From assembly GCF_005239225.2 (NCBI RefSeq), contig NC_133289.1:14368889-14432888 (forward strand): 64,000 nt of DNA, read 5' to 3'. Shown here in pieces: positions 49,970 to 63,199 of this stretch. The position numbers were made by a program, and so were the translations under genes. Below the pieces are notes generated by a model that worked only from the letters and a program-made list of their open reading frames with translations, ran no database searches and was not told the DNA's origin. Source of the DNA: Populus alba. Its lineage: Eukaryota; Streptophyta; Magnoliopsida; Malpighiales; Salicaceae. Within the stretch, counting starts at the first letter, position 1, and every line of letters begins with the position of its first letter.

Positions 49970-50330
49970 CAAATTGTAGATACTTCACAATATTGTCTTT
50001 GTCTTAGCAAAACCAACCCAATCCCATTGATTTTTGCACAATTTAGGAAAACAATCTCAACATTGACTTTCACATATTGCAAAAACAACCCCAAAATATT
50101 GGTTTCTGAAAAACTTTGGAAACAATCACAACATTGGCTATTATACATTACAAAAGCAACTCAACCATATTAGTTTCCAAAAAACCTTAGAAACAATCAT
50201 TACATTAGCTTTTGCATATTGTAAAAGCAACTTAACCACATTGGTTTTCAACAACTTTGAAAACAATCACTACATTGGTTTTCACATATTGTGAAAGCAA
50301 CCTAAACACATTGGTTTCTAGATTTCCAGT
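49970..50330. repeat. 71-bp minisatellite, about 5 copies
   Basis: The word 'aacaatc' recurs at 50050, 50121, 50192 and 50262. Each is followed by an 'acattgg'-type word, then 'tattgcaaaagcaac' or a variant, and 'ttggttt'. A more diverged copy precedes them. Confidence 0.85.
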
Positions 50331-51079
50331 TTATAGGTTGAACACAAAATCAATCATTTCCATGCATTTCTTTCACTCTTTTTTATCACCATTGTATACA
50401 AAACATGTCATTTCCAAAGTAATAATCATTTATGAGATTTTAAACACTCATAATTAAATTTCATAAAAGCAAGTACCACATGAATTTATTTAGATGTTTA
50501 GATTTCATCATACAATAATTTCTTGCATAATCATAAACACTTGTTCTTTTAATGTGCACACATAAAATCAATATTAAAAAGGTTTTCCCTCTTCATTTTT
50601 CATGTTTGGCCGAAGGTTTCAAGGCCTTGGTACTCATTTTTTTGTTTAAACACCAACATGCCTCTTTCACTCCCATTACACACTATCCTTAATTTCCATT
50701 TACCCAAAAACTCCCTTTAAGAATCCTAATTTAAAAGCTTGTATCTTTTGACTTATGTTTATCTACACACTTTAAGTTAAAATTTTGTACCTCACTAATG
50801 GTTTCTTCTTAAATTATTTAAATTTATGTATTTATTTTTTAAGGCTTACAATATATGTGTGTGAAAATAATCTTTGACAATGTCTAAGGATAAAATATAC
50901 TAATTAATGGTCTCTTTATGGACTAGGAGGTACAACAGGAATCATATCTTCAACCAGACAATGACATATTATGGGGAGAATAGGTGGGTGATTTCCACCC
51001 TTTTCTAATTTTGTTAAATTATTGAGGTACTTTTTATAAGGTATTGTCCAAATTCTGTTATTTGATTAACCATGATTTA
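50331..51079. other. A+T-rich DNA, no gene seen
   Basis: No domain or repeat was recognised between the two minisatellites. Confidence 0.4.
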
Positions 51080-51560
51080 TAAAGAATATTGGGATTATCT
51101 TTGGTTATTGGTATCCATATTGGATAGTTGGGAATGAATTATAACATTGGTTTTAGCTAATGTCATCCATGTTGAACATACGGAAATAGATGTTAAAGAT
51201 TAGCTATGGCTAATGGTATCCATATTGGATAGTTGGGAACAAATGATAAGATTAGCTTTGGCTAATGACATCCATGCCAGATAACCAGGAATAAATGTTA
51301 AAGATTAGCTTTGGCTAATAACATCTATGCTAGATGGTCGGGAAAAAAATGTCAAAGATTAGTCTCGGTTAATGGTATTCATGTTGGATAGTCGGGAACA
51401 AATGATAAGATTAACCCACCTAATGGTATCCATGTTGGATAACGAAGAGTAAAGGATGAGATTAACTCAGGCTAATGGTGCCCACACTAGGAAAACCAAA
51501 AGTGAACATTAAGAATAACCTCGATTGAAAGCATTCATCGATGTGATGAAAGAAAGATTA
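51080..51560. repeat. Diverged minisatellite, about 57-bp units
   Basis: About eight units are built from 'gattagctttggctaatg', a 'catccatgttgga'-type word and 'gggaacaaatg'. Units differ at many positions, so the array is old. Confidence 0.8.
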
Positions 51561-52369
51561 TAATGTATTATTTCCAACCAAAAATCATGTTTGAGAAATT
51601 ATATAAATTGGCTATAATTAGGGGAGAATCATTTACGCATTGAAGAATTTTATATGTATAAGAATTCCTAGACCATAATACATGTCATTAATTGATTGTC
51701 AAACATAGCTTAAAATAAAGTAAAGTGGACTACTGTTGCATGAAGATGTAAAATAATGTATTCAAGATAGACCTGATAGAAAGTTATTAATGTGAACCTA
51801 CTTATTAGATATTAATCTTATCCATGACTATATACTTATTTGCTCAATTGTACCACAATTAATGTTTATGCACTTACATCAAGTTTGATTTGTAACAGGA
51901 CCATCTCATAACTATGGTATCTAGTAATCTCATAATATGCACCTTGTGATACCATATGATCATGTAATAATCTATATAGTAGTAAGAATAAACGACTCGT
52001 ATTTTGTAAAAATATATGATGTCGATATTTGAATTTATGATATGTAAATTATAATGTGTTTGTAAACCTTATATTTTGCACATGGTGTTTATGTACCTTT
52101 ACTTTCTATAATACTATTGTATCTTACGTGTATGTAGTTTATAAGAATGCTTAAAAATGATAAGTTATTAACATGATAGATGGTATAATGAAATATATAA
52201 TTCTAGAAGAATAGAAATTAAGAATTGTTACATTAGACATTGTACTGAAGGACACCACGTGACAATGATGTGATGAAACTGGTTGGAATTGTTGGATAGT
52301 ACATAATTTTGCTACAATCTTCAAAGATCCTTGGCAATAGAAGCAAACCCGTTTGAGTTGGTTTTGGGA
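51561..52369. other. A+T-rich DNA, no gene seen
   Basis: Nothing recognisable. Integrase or reverse transcriptase sequence of the gypsy element that follows would be expected here but is absent, so that element is truncated. Confidence 0.4.
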
Positions 52370-52975
52370 GCACAACCCCAAAATTCTACTGAGATTGTGG
52401 TGTAGAAATCTGGTGGGAAAAGTCCAGCGGCGTATAGGTTCGCAATGGAGCGACAAGAGTTGTTTGAGCAAGCACAAAATAGTTTGCGTATGGCATGAAA
52501 AAGAATGCTGAGATATGCTAACCAAAAGTGATGACTGCTAGAATTTGGTGAGGGCAAATTACGGGGAAGACAAAACATCGAGGGTTAATGCTGAGATGAT
52601 GGACCTTTTGAAATTATGGAAAAGGTAGGGGTTGTTGCCTATAAATTAAAGTTGCCCAAATAGCTAAAGCTTTATCCTACTTTTCATGTAAGTTACTTGA
52701 GACCTTTTCATGAAGATCAAGAGGATGCAAAACAAAGTAAGTCGCAAAGAGCTCCTCCTATGATTCACCAACAATTTAACGATGGTATTGTCAAGATCAT
52801 GGATAATCATCAACTCGACTAACATAGAAAGAATTGATGAATTGAGTTTTTAGTAAAATGAAAGAAAAACATAAAGGTTTCGTGGAAGGACACTAATTTG
52901 TGGCAATTCAAAGACTAGGAGCAAGAATACCTCATTTATATTCTGACAAGGACGTCGAACTCTTCTGGTGGGGGT
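52370..52975 (+). pseudogene. Chromovirus integrase C-terminus and chromodomain remnant
   Basis: The plus strand gives SPAAYRFAMERQELFEQAQN (about 52420), then DGPFEIMEKVGVVAYKLKLP (about 52600). After these come a FHVSYLRPFHEDQEDA junction (about 52690), RAPPMIHQQFNDGIVKIM, and a chromodomain-like LVKWK(..)VSWKDTNLWQFKD piece. This is the integrase end plus chromodomain of a Ty3/gypsy chromovirus. Several in-frame stops and a frameshift are present, and the rest of pol is missing upstream. Confidence 0.85.
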
Positions 52976-52979
52976 GGTT

Positions 52980-53527
52980 TGTTAGAGCCTTAGGCATAAA
53001 AACATGCCAACGGATGCACATTGCCTAAAATTCAACAGTAATGGACAACAACAACCTTGCATAGGCATCAACGAATTTAACAAGTAGCGTGCAACGGTTT
53101 GTGCGAGTTATTAAGCTCTTGACTTGGTATGGACGTGAGGCTTGGATCACGGACCTTCTAAACCGACAGTAAACACAATAAAAGCTAGTAGTTAGGACTG
53201 CCAAATGGACATGTAAATCGTGGGTTAGTAGTGGCAGTTATGGATATCGAGATCATGAGAGACTGGGGGCTAAACATGGGGGAGAAAAAGCCCCACTATG
53301 TCCTAAAAAATAAGAATGATGGTTGTGCCTTGTAACTCACATATTGTTGTCTATAAATAGGTTACAAAGCCTTGATTGTGTAACATGCAATCTTTATGCA
53401 TAAAACACACACACACACTTATATAGTGTAATCCTTTATTTACAAGATTAATAAAGGTTGAAAGATCTTCTTGTATCCTTGGTGTGCTTTGAGTGCATTT
53501 ACTTGTGTTTGTTATTTATTTACAACA
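52980..53527 (+). repeat. 3' LTR of the chromovirus remnant
   Basis: It begins TGTTAGAGCC directly after the G-rich 'tggtgggggtggt', which serves as polypurine tract. A TATA box CTATAAATAG lies at 53351-53360, and the LTR ends near TACAACA. No 5' LTR was seen, so the right boundary is approximate. Confidence 0.65.
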
Positions 53528-55032
53528 AGGCAATTGTGGGAATTTTTTTGGGTGATTGAAACACATAGTCGTAGGAAAACATGAGTGAAAAGGATGAGGC
53601 TTATTCTCTTTGTTTTTTTAACATGAAATTGCCCAAAACAAGCAAAGTAATTTGCCATTAAATACCACCAACTCAACCTTCATTTCCTTGTATAGTTATG
53701 ATAAATAAGGAATCTTTGTAAGAACAAGGATTATAAAACATTAAAAAAATAATTGTTATACTTGAAAACTATATTATTGCTCATTAAAGATTCTATAAAA
53801 CGAAGAAACTCTAAAAAATAAGATGCTGATTATACTTGTATCATTAGGAAAAAAATCATTTCCATGTAAGAATTTCACACGTCGAAAGGCAACAACTAGA
53901 AAAATCCATACAAAACTCTTATGATATGTACCGTGATGCCTTCTCAAACTTTGATTAACTTGAGCTTTTAACCTAATATAGAAAAATAAATTTGAAAACT
54001 TTTAGTAAAATTTCAGTTTGATTCAATAATTAAATACATAGTTATACTCTTTAGCGTGACACCAGATAACATATAACATTACACTAAAATTCAAATTTAA
54101 TTGTTCAATCCTTACATGGATCGAATAAAAAATAATTAGTTATCCCCTTTAATATAAAAAATTCTATATTAAATCTTTGTGTTTTTATATCTATTAATAA
54201 ATCAAGGTCACTTAGAGCCATTTTGGTTTTTTTGTTTTCAAAAATTTTAAAATCCCATTTATTGTTTTTTGAAAAACATATAAAAAAGCCAATAATCATT
54301 GTCAAAAACAATAGAAGCAGATACAGTGGTTTTCAAAAACTGTGATGATGGCCTTTGTTTTTGCTTTGTTTCAACAATAAATTTTTGATTTTTTTCCCAA
54401 CAATATAAAATCAAAAACAGAGAATAAATAATACCAAATGTCCTTTTAATCTTTCGTTTAGTTTTCCATTACATTTAAAAAAAGAAAAAGAAAAAGAAAA
54501 AGAAAAAAAAACCGAATTCTATCTCTCTATAAACAAAAATAAAAAAATGCATTTTGAAAGGAATATTTGAAAAAATCGAACAGTCAACATGGTCAATGGA
54601 ATAATCTATGAATTTTTTTTAAAAGGACTAAATTAAAACAGAAGTAAGAACTTGGACTAGAAAATAATAATCTGCTAATAAACGGGACTTGAACTGGGCA
54701 GTGAGCTCGTGAATATCACCGTCCAATCCATCCGTTACAGCACAGCACAACACAAGACAAGACAAGAGACAGAGCCTCACTCCACTCGAATCTAATAAAA
54801 GAAACCCCAGCTCCTTAGCACAAAATAATATAAATAAAATAAATAAATAAAACCACTTTTTAACTTTTATTCCTCCTATTCGCTGCTTACCACAAACCCA
54901 TGTCTCTCTCCCCCTCAGCACAGAATAAGGGTAGTTGATAATAGAAGAAGAAGAAGAAGAAGAAGAAGAAGAAGAAGAAGATATATCTGAGAGATTTTGT
55001 TATTCAAATAGTAAAAATAAGAAATTAATTAA
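53528..55032 (+). promoter_or_regulatory. Upstream region of the glyoxalase gene
   Basis: The last few hundred bases hold the promoter and 5' UTR of the glyoxalase I gene. A GAA microsatellite (54943-54980) ends about 50 bp before the ATG and so probably lies in the leader. An AG-rich run is at 54480-54510. No TATA box was assigned with confidence, and no other gene was seen. Confidence 0.5.
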
Positions 55033-58000
55033 ATGGTGAGGATAATACCTATGGTGTCCTCCTCAATTAGACCATCATCCTACCTGACCTGTTCTTCATT
55101 CATGTTCTGTAATACTTGTGCCCCTTCTCGCAGATTCGCTTATCTTGCTACCGGTAACTATACTCTTCTTTTCTTTCTTGAATTTGATTTATAATTTTTT
55201 TTAGTAATTTGAATTAATCGAATTCATAATTGACTGAAATTTACATTTCTGTAGATTTTATAGTGATAATATTGAAAGCTAGGGCTTTGTTTCCTTGCTT
55301 AATTTGTGCATTGATATGTAATGGTGATACAGCTGTTCCGCAATCACATTTCTTCGGTTTGAAAGCATCGTCTAAGATCTGGAGAGGAGAGAGTAGAACC
55401 ATTGCAACTGGAAATATGGCACAAGCAAGCACAGCTGCTACTCAAGAAAGTTTGTTGGAGTGGGTAAAAAAGGACAAGCGTAGAATGCTACATGTTGTTT
55501 ATCGTGTTGGGGATTTGGACAGGACTATAAAGTATGTATTGTGTTTTATCTCGTCTCTATGTTTTCGCTTATAGGAAATTGATAATGTGCAAGCCTCATG
55601 GTCGAACCAAAATGAAAAACCTGTCCTGCTGAATGCAGGTTCTACACTGAGTGTCTGGGGATGAAGCTGCTGAGGAAACGTGACATACCTGAGGAGAGAT
55701 ATACAAATGCCTTTCTTGGATATGGACCGGAAGACTCCCACTTCGTCATAGAACTCACTTACAGTAAGTGAACGGACTACCACTCCATTCACTTTTGTCA
55801 ACCTTTTCTAATATCTGAAACTGTGAGGTTTTGTTTTACCTTTCCTAATTTACACCATAATGTAAAATTGTTGCAATGTGATTTGTTGTTTTATAAACAC
55901 GATACTAGATGTCGCTGGTTTTTGTATTTTTATTTTGTGGGTGCTTATTTTTAGTTGTTTAACGCTGTCAGATTATGGAGTTGACAGCTATGATATTGGA
56001 GCTGGATTTGGACATTTCGGCATTGCAGTTGAGGATGTAATTTCCTGTATCTGAACTTTCTTTTTTATTTTTATCATTATTATTGAAACTGCTGTTAAAT
56101 TAAAATGTCAGGGCTATTTGGACCTAGCTATCCTTTAGTTTTTTTTTTTTTAATTATTATTATTATTTTCGAAGACTGTCTGATGATTCCCGAAAAAAAT
56201 TGAACTAGGTTTTGTGTGCTCTTTTGATTAGGTTGCCAAGACTGTTGAACTCATAAAGGCCAAGGGTGGCAAAGTGAACAGAGAACCCGGTCCTGTTAAA
56301 GGTGGCAGTACAGTTATTGCTTTTATTGAAGATCCTGATGGTTATAAATTTGAACTGTTGGAAAGGGGACCTACCCCTGAGCCACTCTGTCAGGTCATGC
56401 TTCGTGTTGGTGATCTTGATCGTTCTATAAATTTTTACGAGAAGGTGAGTAATTCTGGCCTGATCAAGCAACTATATGCATAGTGATTATTTCATGTTAA
56501 TAGTGATAAATCTGCAACTTGTTTCATGATATAGGCTTTTGGCATGAAGCTTCTCCGCAAAAGAGATAATCCAGAGTACAAGGTAACTTGGCCTCTTTTT
56601 GCCAAGTGCATGTCATTCACCATTTCATATCTTGTTTATACTCCATAATAAATTAGTGTCTTAGGATCAATAATTAGGTCTGGTTAGTTGGCGTCCTTTA
56701 TTTTTTTCCCAAAAGGATTAGGCATGGAAGAGAACAGTAACTTTACCTAACTTATGGGCTAGACAGGATATAGGATAAAAACAAAACATTTCATCATGAC
56801 AGGAGAACACTCCCCAAGAGACAACAAAATTATTTTCATAGCTTTCATGGGGCAGAACCCATGGTGGGCTGCAACAAGTTACTCTTTTTATTCTACTTTA
56901 TTGTTGTCTCCAAATTTTACTATCAAATAGTGGCCTTTTTCAATATAAAGAAATTTCTGCAGTTGGTGACTTGATTCCTATTGAAGTCAGAACTCAAAAG
57001 TGGAGTTTCTGGCAAGATAATCAACCACTTCATTTTACCGGTAGTTGTGCTGTGAGGTCCCATACAAACATTTTTACAAGTCTGCAATATTTTTGGATAG
57101 AAATTTCTCATCCTTTATTGGGGGAAATTTGCGAGATGCAAAAAGTGAGAGCAAAACAAATCGTCTGTTGGTGCCTAAGTTTTCTACTAAGTTCAGGTCT
57201 TCTATGGGGAGGTCTACATGAAAATGTCATGTTGGAGAGAAATTTGATAGGGAACAGCAAGAACTTAAGGATTTACTTGTTGCTTGATTCTTTTGCATGC
57301 ATTGTTTCTTTGGATCTTATTCCAAACCTTTCTCACATTCATGACAAATTTCCATTACGACTTGATTTATGTATCTTTGGATTGAGTGTCTACAGTGCTT
57401 GCATTTCTAGATCAGTTGATTTGATCATTTAAAAAATTCTATACACATCCTTTGTTTGACATCTAAGTTATTGTTTAAACTGACAATCTTTTGTCCGCTA
57501 CTGTCAGTATACAATAGCCATGATGGGTTATGGGTCTGAAGATAAAAATTGTGTGCTGGAGTTGACGTACAACTATGGGGTCACTGAATATGACAAAGGA
57601 AATGCGTATGCTCAGGTGGAATTTTTTTCTTATGTATGGTGGAATTTGTTTCAGTGTTATTCTCAAAATACCATGGTTGCTTATGTGCTTTTGTTTCTTG
57701 ATGAATTTAGTGGTACTTGATGAGAATGATTGATTGTTTTTTCCTCGAATAGTCTTGGATCTGATTTTTTTCTTTTTCATTGTAAAAGATTGCGATAGGC
57801 ACAGATGATGTTTATAGAACTGCAGAAGCAGTTGAAATTTTTGGTGGAAAAGTTACCCGAGAGCCTGGACCATTACCTGGTATCAACACCAAGATCACTG
57901 CTTGCTTAGATCCAGATGGTTGGAAGACGGTATGATTTTTTTTTTTTTTTTTTCCCTTTATGTTTCTGCCTGATGACATTTTTTGCTATCGAAGCAGTAA

Positions 58001-58672
58001 TGTCGGAACAAACTGTAATTACATTGAATGATTTTATTTTCTATTCTTTGTCAAATCTTTGACAGTACCGCTGCATGATCTGTTGAACACGTTTCATGAA
58101 CATATAATGCTATAGGTGTATCACTTGGCTTACTTACATGCACTAACTTCTTTATGAGGGGGATGTGCCTGTGCAAGACATGACTGCTAGAGTTTGCTTG
58201 ATATGAATGGTATAGGACTAGATAGCCAGATCCCTGCTAGGATGAAAGGTTGCTAAAATTTGACCGATGTCGTCATTTGGTTTCTTTTTCCTTTCAATAT
58301 TTGAAACACTGGCTATGTGCCTGCGAGGCATTGTTCAACATGAGCCTAGGATGACATCTTAATAATTAGAGGGTTTGTTCTGAGGTTTGACCGACAAAAG
58401 AACATTACAAAACTTGGTCGGTCTTCACAAATTGAAGATGTGAAACTTGCTTGTATTTCACCTGTTATCATGTTTATAACTGCATATTCAATTGTAAATC
58501 CTATTTTCGAATGTAAAATTTTCTGTGTTATTAATCTGGCTGTCCATTTTGTGTCATAAGGAATATTTTAGGGAACCCTGTGCATCTGTATTGTTCATTT
58601 GGTTTTAAGGTTATTTATTTTCTTTTGCAGGTTTTTGTAGATAACATTGACTTTCTCAAGGAATTGGAGTGA
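55033..58672 (+). CDS. GLX1: Glyoxalase I (lactoylglutathione lyase), plastid type
   Basis: Exons: 55033-55153, 55333-55531, 55639-55763, 55972-56036, 56232-56444, 56535-56582, 57508-57615, 57789-57929 and 58631-58672, giving 353 aa with all phases matching. It isomerises the hemithioacetal of methylglyoxal and glutathione to S-lactoylglutathione, the first detoxification step. Residues 1-68 are Ser/Arg-rich and look like a plastid transit peptide. Two glyoxalase repeats follow. The first has the metal set His94, Glu145, His163 and Glu211; in the second the equivalents are Gln224, Glu275, Gln293 and Val341, so only one full set is seen, as in other two-domain plant enzymes thought to use Ni. 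The overall sequence closely resembles the Arabidopsis chloroplast enzyme At1g67280, from memory. The intron at 56583-57507 contains an ORF that is not a gene. Confidence 0.96.
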
Positions 58673-60539
58673 GTCTGAGGACAGCATCAATATGTCATGC
58701 CCGCTTCTAATCTTGTGTCAAAACATTTGTCAAAATATGTCTCATGTGAGATAGTGATCAAGTAGCATTTTGTAGATAAAACTAAAGTCTCTTTCACAGG
58801 GATCAAAGCAATAAAGTTATTGGTGGTAGCTTTGCATTAGGTTTCCTCATTTTGTAGATAAAACTGAAGTCTCTTTTACAAGATACTCATGTTTGATCAG
58901 CCCGTTCTAAAAGTTAAGTTCTGTAAGCATCCGAAGAAAACCTAAAAGATGTATATTGTAACAAGCCATTTCTGAGCTGTTGTCATTCTCAAGATTTTCT
59001 ACTGGTAAACGTTTTTACAAAATTTAGCAGATTGTTGCTGTGTTTTTGAAGTTTTTAATCCATTGCGTCATAATTGAACTCTTTTTTTTCCCCTTCTACG
59101 AGTAGTGAATAAGTGGTTACAATCCCCAACACATTCCAAATTCTTACTCCTGCAAAGGGTTGGCCAAGTCACCTCATCCATCTCGCTGAAGAGTTTGAGC
59201 TCGAGCTGTGGCAATGTAGCCTTTAGTTGGTGGTAATTACACCTCCCGTGCCCGCCAATTCATGGAGAGCTCCGATGGATAGATGCTGCGGTGGGTGTGC
59301 TAATCCTGTTTGTGGGTGTGCTGTGCTAATCTTATTTGTTTGTGTTATTTTTTAAAAGAAATAAATTTTTTTATTTCTTTAATTAATATTTTTTTAATAT
59401 TTTCAGATTATTGTAATTAATGTACTGATGTTAAAAAATAATTTTTAAAAAATACAAAAATATTATTTTAATATACTTTTTGAATAAAAAATATTTTAAA
59501 AATAGCTAAATTATATTTTCAAACACTTCCAAAATATTATAATTCTCAAATGTGGATAGTGCAAACTTTTGAAATAACCAATGAATTGTGTTCTAATTGG
59601 ATCATACGAAATTTTGATATAGCTAGTGATATCTGGATTTTGGAAGATGACGTGTGCGCGGCAGGCACTTGAAATGGAATATTATTGTTTGGCTTTCCCA
59701 GGATCCAGGTCTTTGGAAGGAAAAAGAGTAAAAGAGTTGCTGGGTAATAAACAAACAAATCCAATGTTAAATTCCCAAATGATTGTAGTTGAAGGAAACA
59801 AGTTTTCAATAAAACTATTTCTTCTTTTCTTTTCAGCGAAAAAAAGTATCATGGAGTTTGTTTGTAACTCAATCAAAACTAAATTTCCCCTCCATTAATT
59901 TTTAAAATAAACATCATGTATCTATACTAAAATTGATAATATTTTAAAATTCAAAGTGATTAAGAACATGTTCTTTAGTTGTTGGATTATAGGTTAATCA
60001 CATGTTCTAGTAAGATAATCTATTCTCTATAATTTATTAAACTTGTAGATTGTTGTAGAAAAACAATTCTTTTCAGTGAGGTTTGATGACTATTAGATGA
60101 TAAAATCAATAATCTTTAAATAAATGGTCACCATAAATGAGAGAATGAGTATTTATTCTTAAAAACAAGAGTGTTTGTTTTTAGTTTTAATGTGATGAAA
60201 GCTTTGAAATTAAGAAGGTGTTGTTATAGAAAATAAAGATTGTGAACCCTTTACCTAGATGGTTCAAGTGATATTCATAGCCCTAAACTTTGTTATTTTT
60301 GTCGGAGTGGAGAAATTGGAGAGTCATTTCCTCTTACTAGTATTAATAAAGGATAAATATCTCTTATACAATATTAATGGGAGAAAAAAAATTTCTCTAC
60401 ACAATATTAATGACAATTGAAATATGGTAATTTCTTAGAAAACTTTTATACACCTAAAGGTGTAGGGTATGGATATTTTTGTCATCAATATTTTATGTTA
60501 AAAGTCATAAGAATAAGAAAACAAAGTTTTATGGCCCAA
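58673..60539. other. 3' flank of the glyoxalase gene and intergenic DNA
   Basis: It includes the 3' UTR; a short repeat of 'tttgtagataaaact' occurs at about 58770 and 58852. The stretch 59340-59540 is a T/A-rich segment resembling a dispersed non-coding repeat. No gene was recognised. Confidence 0.45.
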
Positions 60540-60990
60540 CATGAGGTCTACAACGATCGCTAGACCTATATCCACTTGGGCTTAGCATAATGCCAAGCCT
60601 AGGTGTGGTAGGTCTGGTTGCTTGCTAAACCCATGTCTTCTTCGGCTCAATGCATAGCTAAGCCCAATGATATCGGGTTTGATAGCTTACCATAACTATG
60701 CCTGCTTGAGCTTGGCATCTTATAGTGATGGGTCTGTCAGCTCGCCATACCCATGTTCACTTGGGCTCAACGCGTAGCTGAATCTAATGATGTTGGGTTT
60801 GACAGCTCGCTAGAACAATGTTTGATTAGGCTCAACATGTAACTGAACCCAAGGATGTTTGGTATAAAAACTCATTAAACCTATGCCCATTTGGGCTCTA
60901 CTCATAACTATGTCCAATGGTGTTGGGCCTATAAAAGAGCTAGACCAATGTCATTGAGACCTGACATTGTATAAGCCTAGGGATGTTGGG
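60540..60990. repeat. Minisatellite of about 62-bp units, 6-7 copies
   Basis: A 'gctcaacgc'-type word recurs at about 60586, 60648, 60711, 60773, 60830 and 60896. Each is preceded by 'cc(c)atg..cacttggg'-like sequence and followed by 'gatgttgggt'. It is less A+T-rich than the surroundings. Confidence 0.8.
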
Positions 60991-61849
60991 TATGGATGTA
61001 AGACCCACTAACTTATTATTAGGTTATCACCTTGCCTTTGGACTTTTTAAAAAAGAACTTAAGCTTAAAATTAATTTTTCAAAATATATTGATCCGTTAG
61101 TAGCCCCCCAAGTTTTTATGTATTGAATACACAAAGATTTGTAGTTTATCAATTTTAATGAGAGACTTTTTACTTTCTCCATAAGAAAGACTATCCCAAG
61201 TAGAACTGTTAGGATTTTTGTGTTCATGTGCCTTGTCCTCATTGAAACAAAGTCTATTGGGAAACAAAACAACGACGTATATTCAATGCAATAATTAAGT
61301 AGGTTTTTGGAGATTCATGGTACCATCATATTTATCCATCCAATAATAAGGATGTAAAGTTATTTCATTTATATCTGTAGCCACTTTTGCTTCCATTTTT
61401 CTTTTACTTTCACTCTAGTAATTTTTTTATAAAAACAAATTGCTAAAGAAGCCTTGCGTGAGATTTGTTGTATTTGTTAAGAAGAAACTTTTTTATTTTA
61501 GGTATTTCCATCTTAAACTTTTTTCTTTCTTCCATCTTGTTATCATCAGAAAAGATAGACTTTAGAAAAGTTAGGTCTGATCCTAGAAGTAAGGATGTTA
61601 CTTCCTCTGGTGGTGAGTTCAGGTTTCAACTATAAACTAAAGGAAGGAGTAGGGGACAAGGTCTATTAGACTAAGCCCTAATACTAGAGGGGGTGGAACT
61701 AGCATCCATATTTGGAAAGGGGAAAGGTAGTTCCCAATATTGGAGAAGTCCTTCCCTTATTGCCTTTAGAGTATCATAGGGAAGAAAGAGTTTGCTCAAG
61801 CCTTTGAGAACAATGAACCTAGCACTTTACCATAGCAGAGGTGGTCTTC
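60991..61849. other. Intergenic DNA, no gene seen
   Basis: No recognised domain. From about 61550 it may belong to the same degenerate element as the next entry. Confidence 0.35.
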
Positions 61850-62480
61850 GTTAATGGTTTGCAACCATGAGAGTTTGTGACTAAACTTTCTTTTAAGGAT
61901 AAAAGAATTAGCTAACAAATCTTGGCCATCATTCGGGGGTACTGTGAAATCATTGCCCCTCTATATATGTATGAGTTGGGGTATACCCTTTCTCTTTAAG
62001 GGTTTGTGTGGAACTTTTTTTTATATTACAAGTTGGGTTTAGGACAACTACATCGCAATAGATGGATTATTTTGTTTGTTTTTGACAAGTACCTCAAGCT
62101 TATTGGAGTCAAGCCTACTATAAATATCTTTAGGACTTGTTACAACCTCATCGGTGGTGCTGATAATGGAAACAATATGTTCGATGGTTTTTTTACCTTC
62201 GCTAACATACCCAAAAAACTCATAAAAGGGATCTTGTAGGGAAAGCCTACCCATGTAAGAAGTAGAGGGGGAGTTGGCTGATAATAAGGTACAATATCAC
62301 GATCAACCCTAGAGATGGGATGCAAGAAGTCTGGGGTTGTGCTTGCTATTGGAACATACCTCCTATTGAGGTAAACAATAGGTATTGTCTCAGGTTGGAT
62401 GAGGAAAAACGTGTACTATGTTGACCTTAACCTCCACCAAGTACAATGTCAATGAGATGGCCAAAATGCATTACCAGATA
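61850..62480 (+). pseudogene. Possible Transposase_28-like (gypsy-type) fragment
   Basis: The longest open piece (62006-62239) reads QLHRNRWIILFVFDKYLKLIGVKPTINIF and then a GFFTF block. Upstream, broken-frame sequence gives GYCEIIAPLYMYELGYTLS. The pattern of a 'QLHPN-W' block, a 'GV-PT---F' block and a 'F-F' block recalls the plant 'putative gypsy type transposon' domain (Transposase_28). Frames are interrupted. This is a resemblance from memory, not a clear match. Confidence 0.4.
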
Positions 62481-63199
62481 TTGTTGCAAAGTATGCAACT
62501 TTTTATCTTTTTTTTTTTTTTTGCATTTAAATATCCATCCTTAACTTTGTTTTTTGTATAAGGTTAACAATTAAACAAGAAGGAAACTTTTTAGGAAAGT
62601 CTGTGTTTGAGAGGGTGTCTTCATACCTCAACTTATCTAAAGTTAGGATGGAAGCAAAAATGTAAAATGAGCCCATCAATATGGATTATTTCATATCCCT
62701 AAGGAGACAATAACAAAAGTCACTACTTTCATAGAATTGGAAGCCAGAGCTAGTGTGGGAAGTTGTTCTTCCTTGGTGGGGGTAAGATGGAGTTAACCCC
62801 TTCTGAAGTGATTATAGGTGTTGTTGCCTATTTCAAAAGAAAAAAAAGGGTCTTCACCCTTGTGGAAACAATGTTGTACCTTAGTTGTAGAGACCTCTTC
62901 TGTCGTTCCACTGCCAATGCTCCCGCCTTTATTTTTAATGGTAGAGACCTCTTCATCTATTGTGACTTCTTCCAAGAGTGCTATACTAGGAGCTGGGCAA
63001 CCCAAGTTTGAGGATGCTTTTTCTAACCTTATCTTTGGTCGAGTCTCTTAATCTTTCCCTACTTTATCGAGGAGGAAAAATAGTCCATAAAGTTGCTAGG
63101 TAGCCTCAGAAAGGATGGTCTAGAGGTGATGAAGTGTTTGAAGAGGCTTTTGACAATCCCTTAAAGAACTATTGCATCAGGAAGACCAAGTCAATTCAT
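62481..63199. other. Intergenic DNA, no gene seen
   Basis: Overlapping short ORFs at 62763-63051 exist on both strands, with no recognised motif. A doubled 'gtagagacctcttc' word lies at about 62886 and 62941. Confidence 0.4.

Noticed and set aside
56971..57432. 153-aa ORF within the glyoxalase gene
   Set aside because: It lies wholly in the intron 56583-57507; the flanking exons join in phase without it, and the protein has no recognisable motif.
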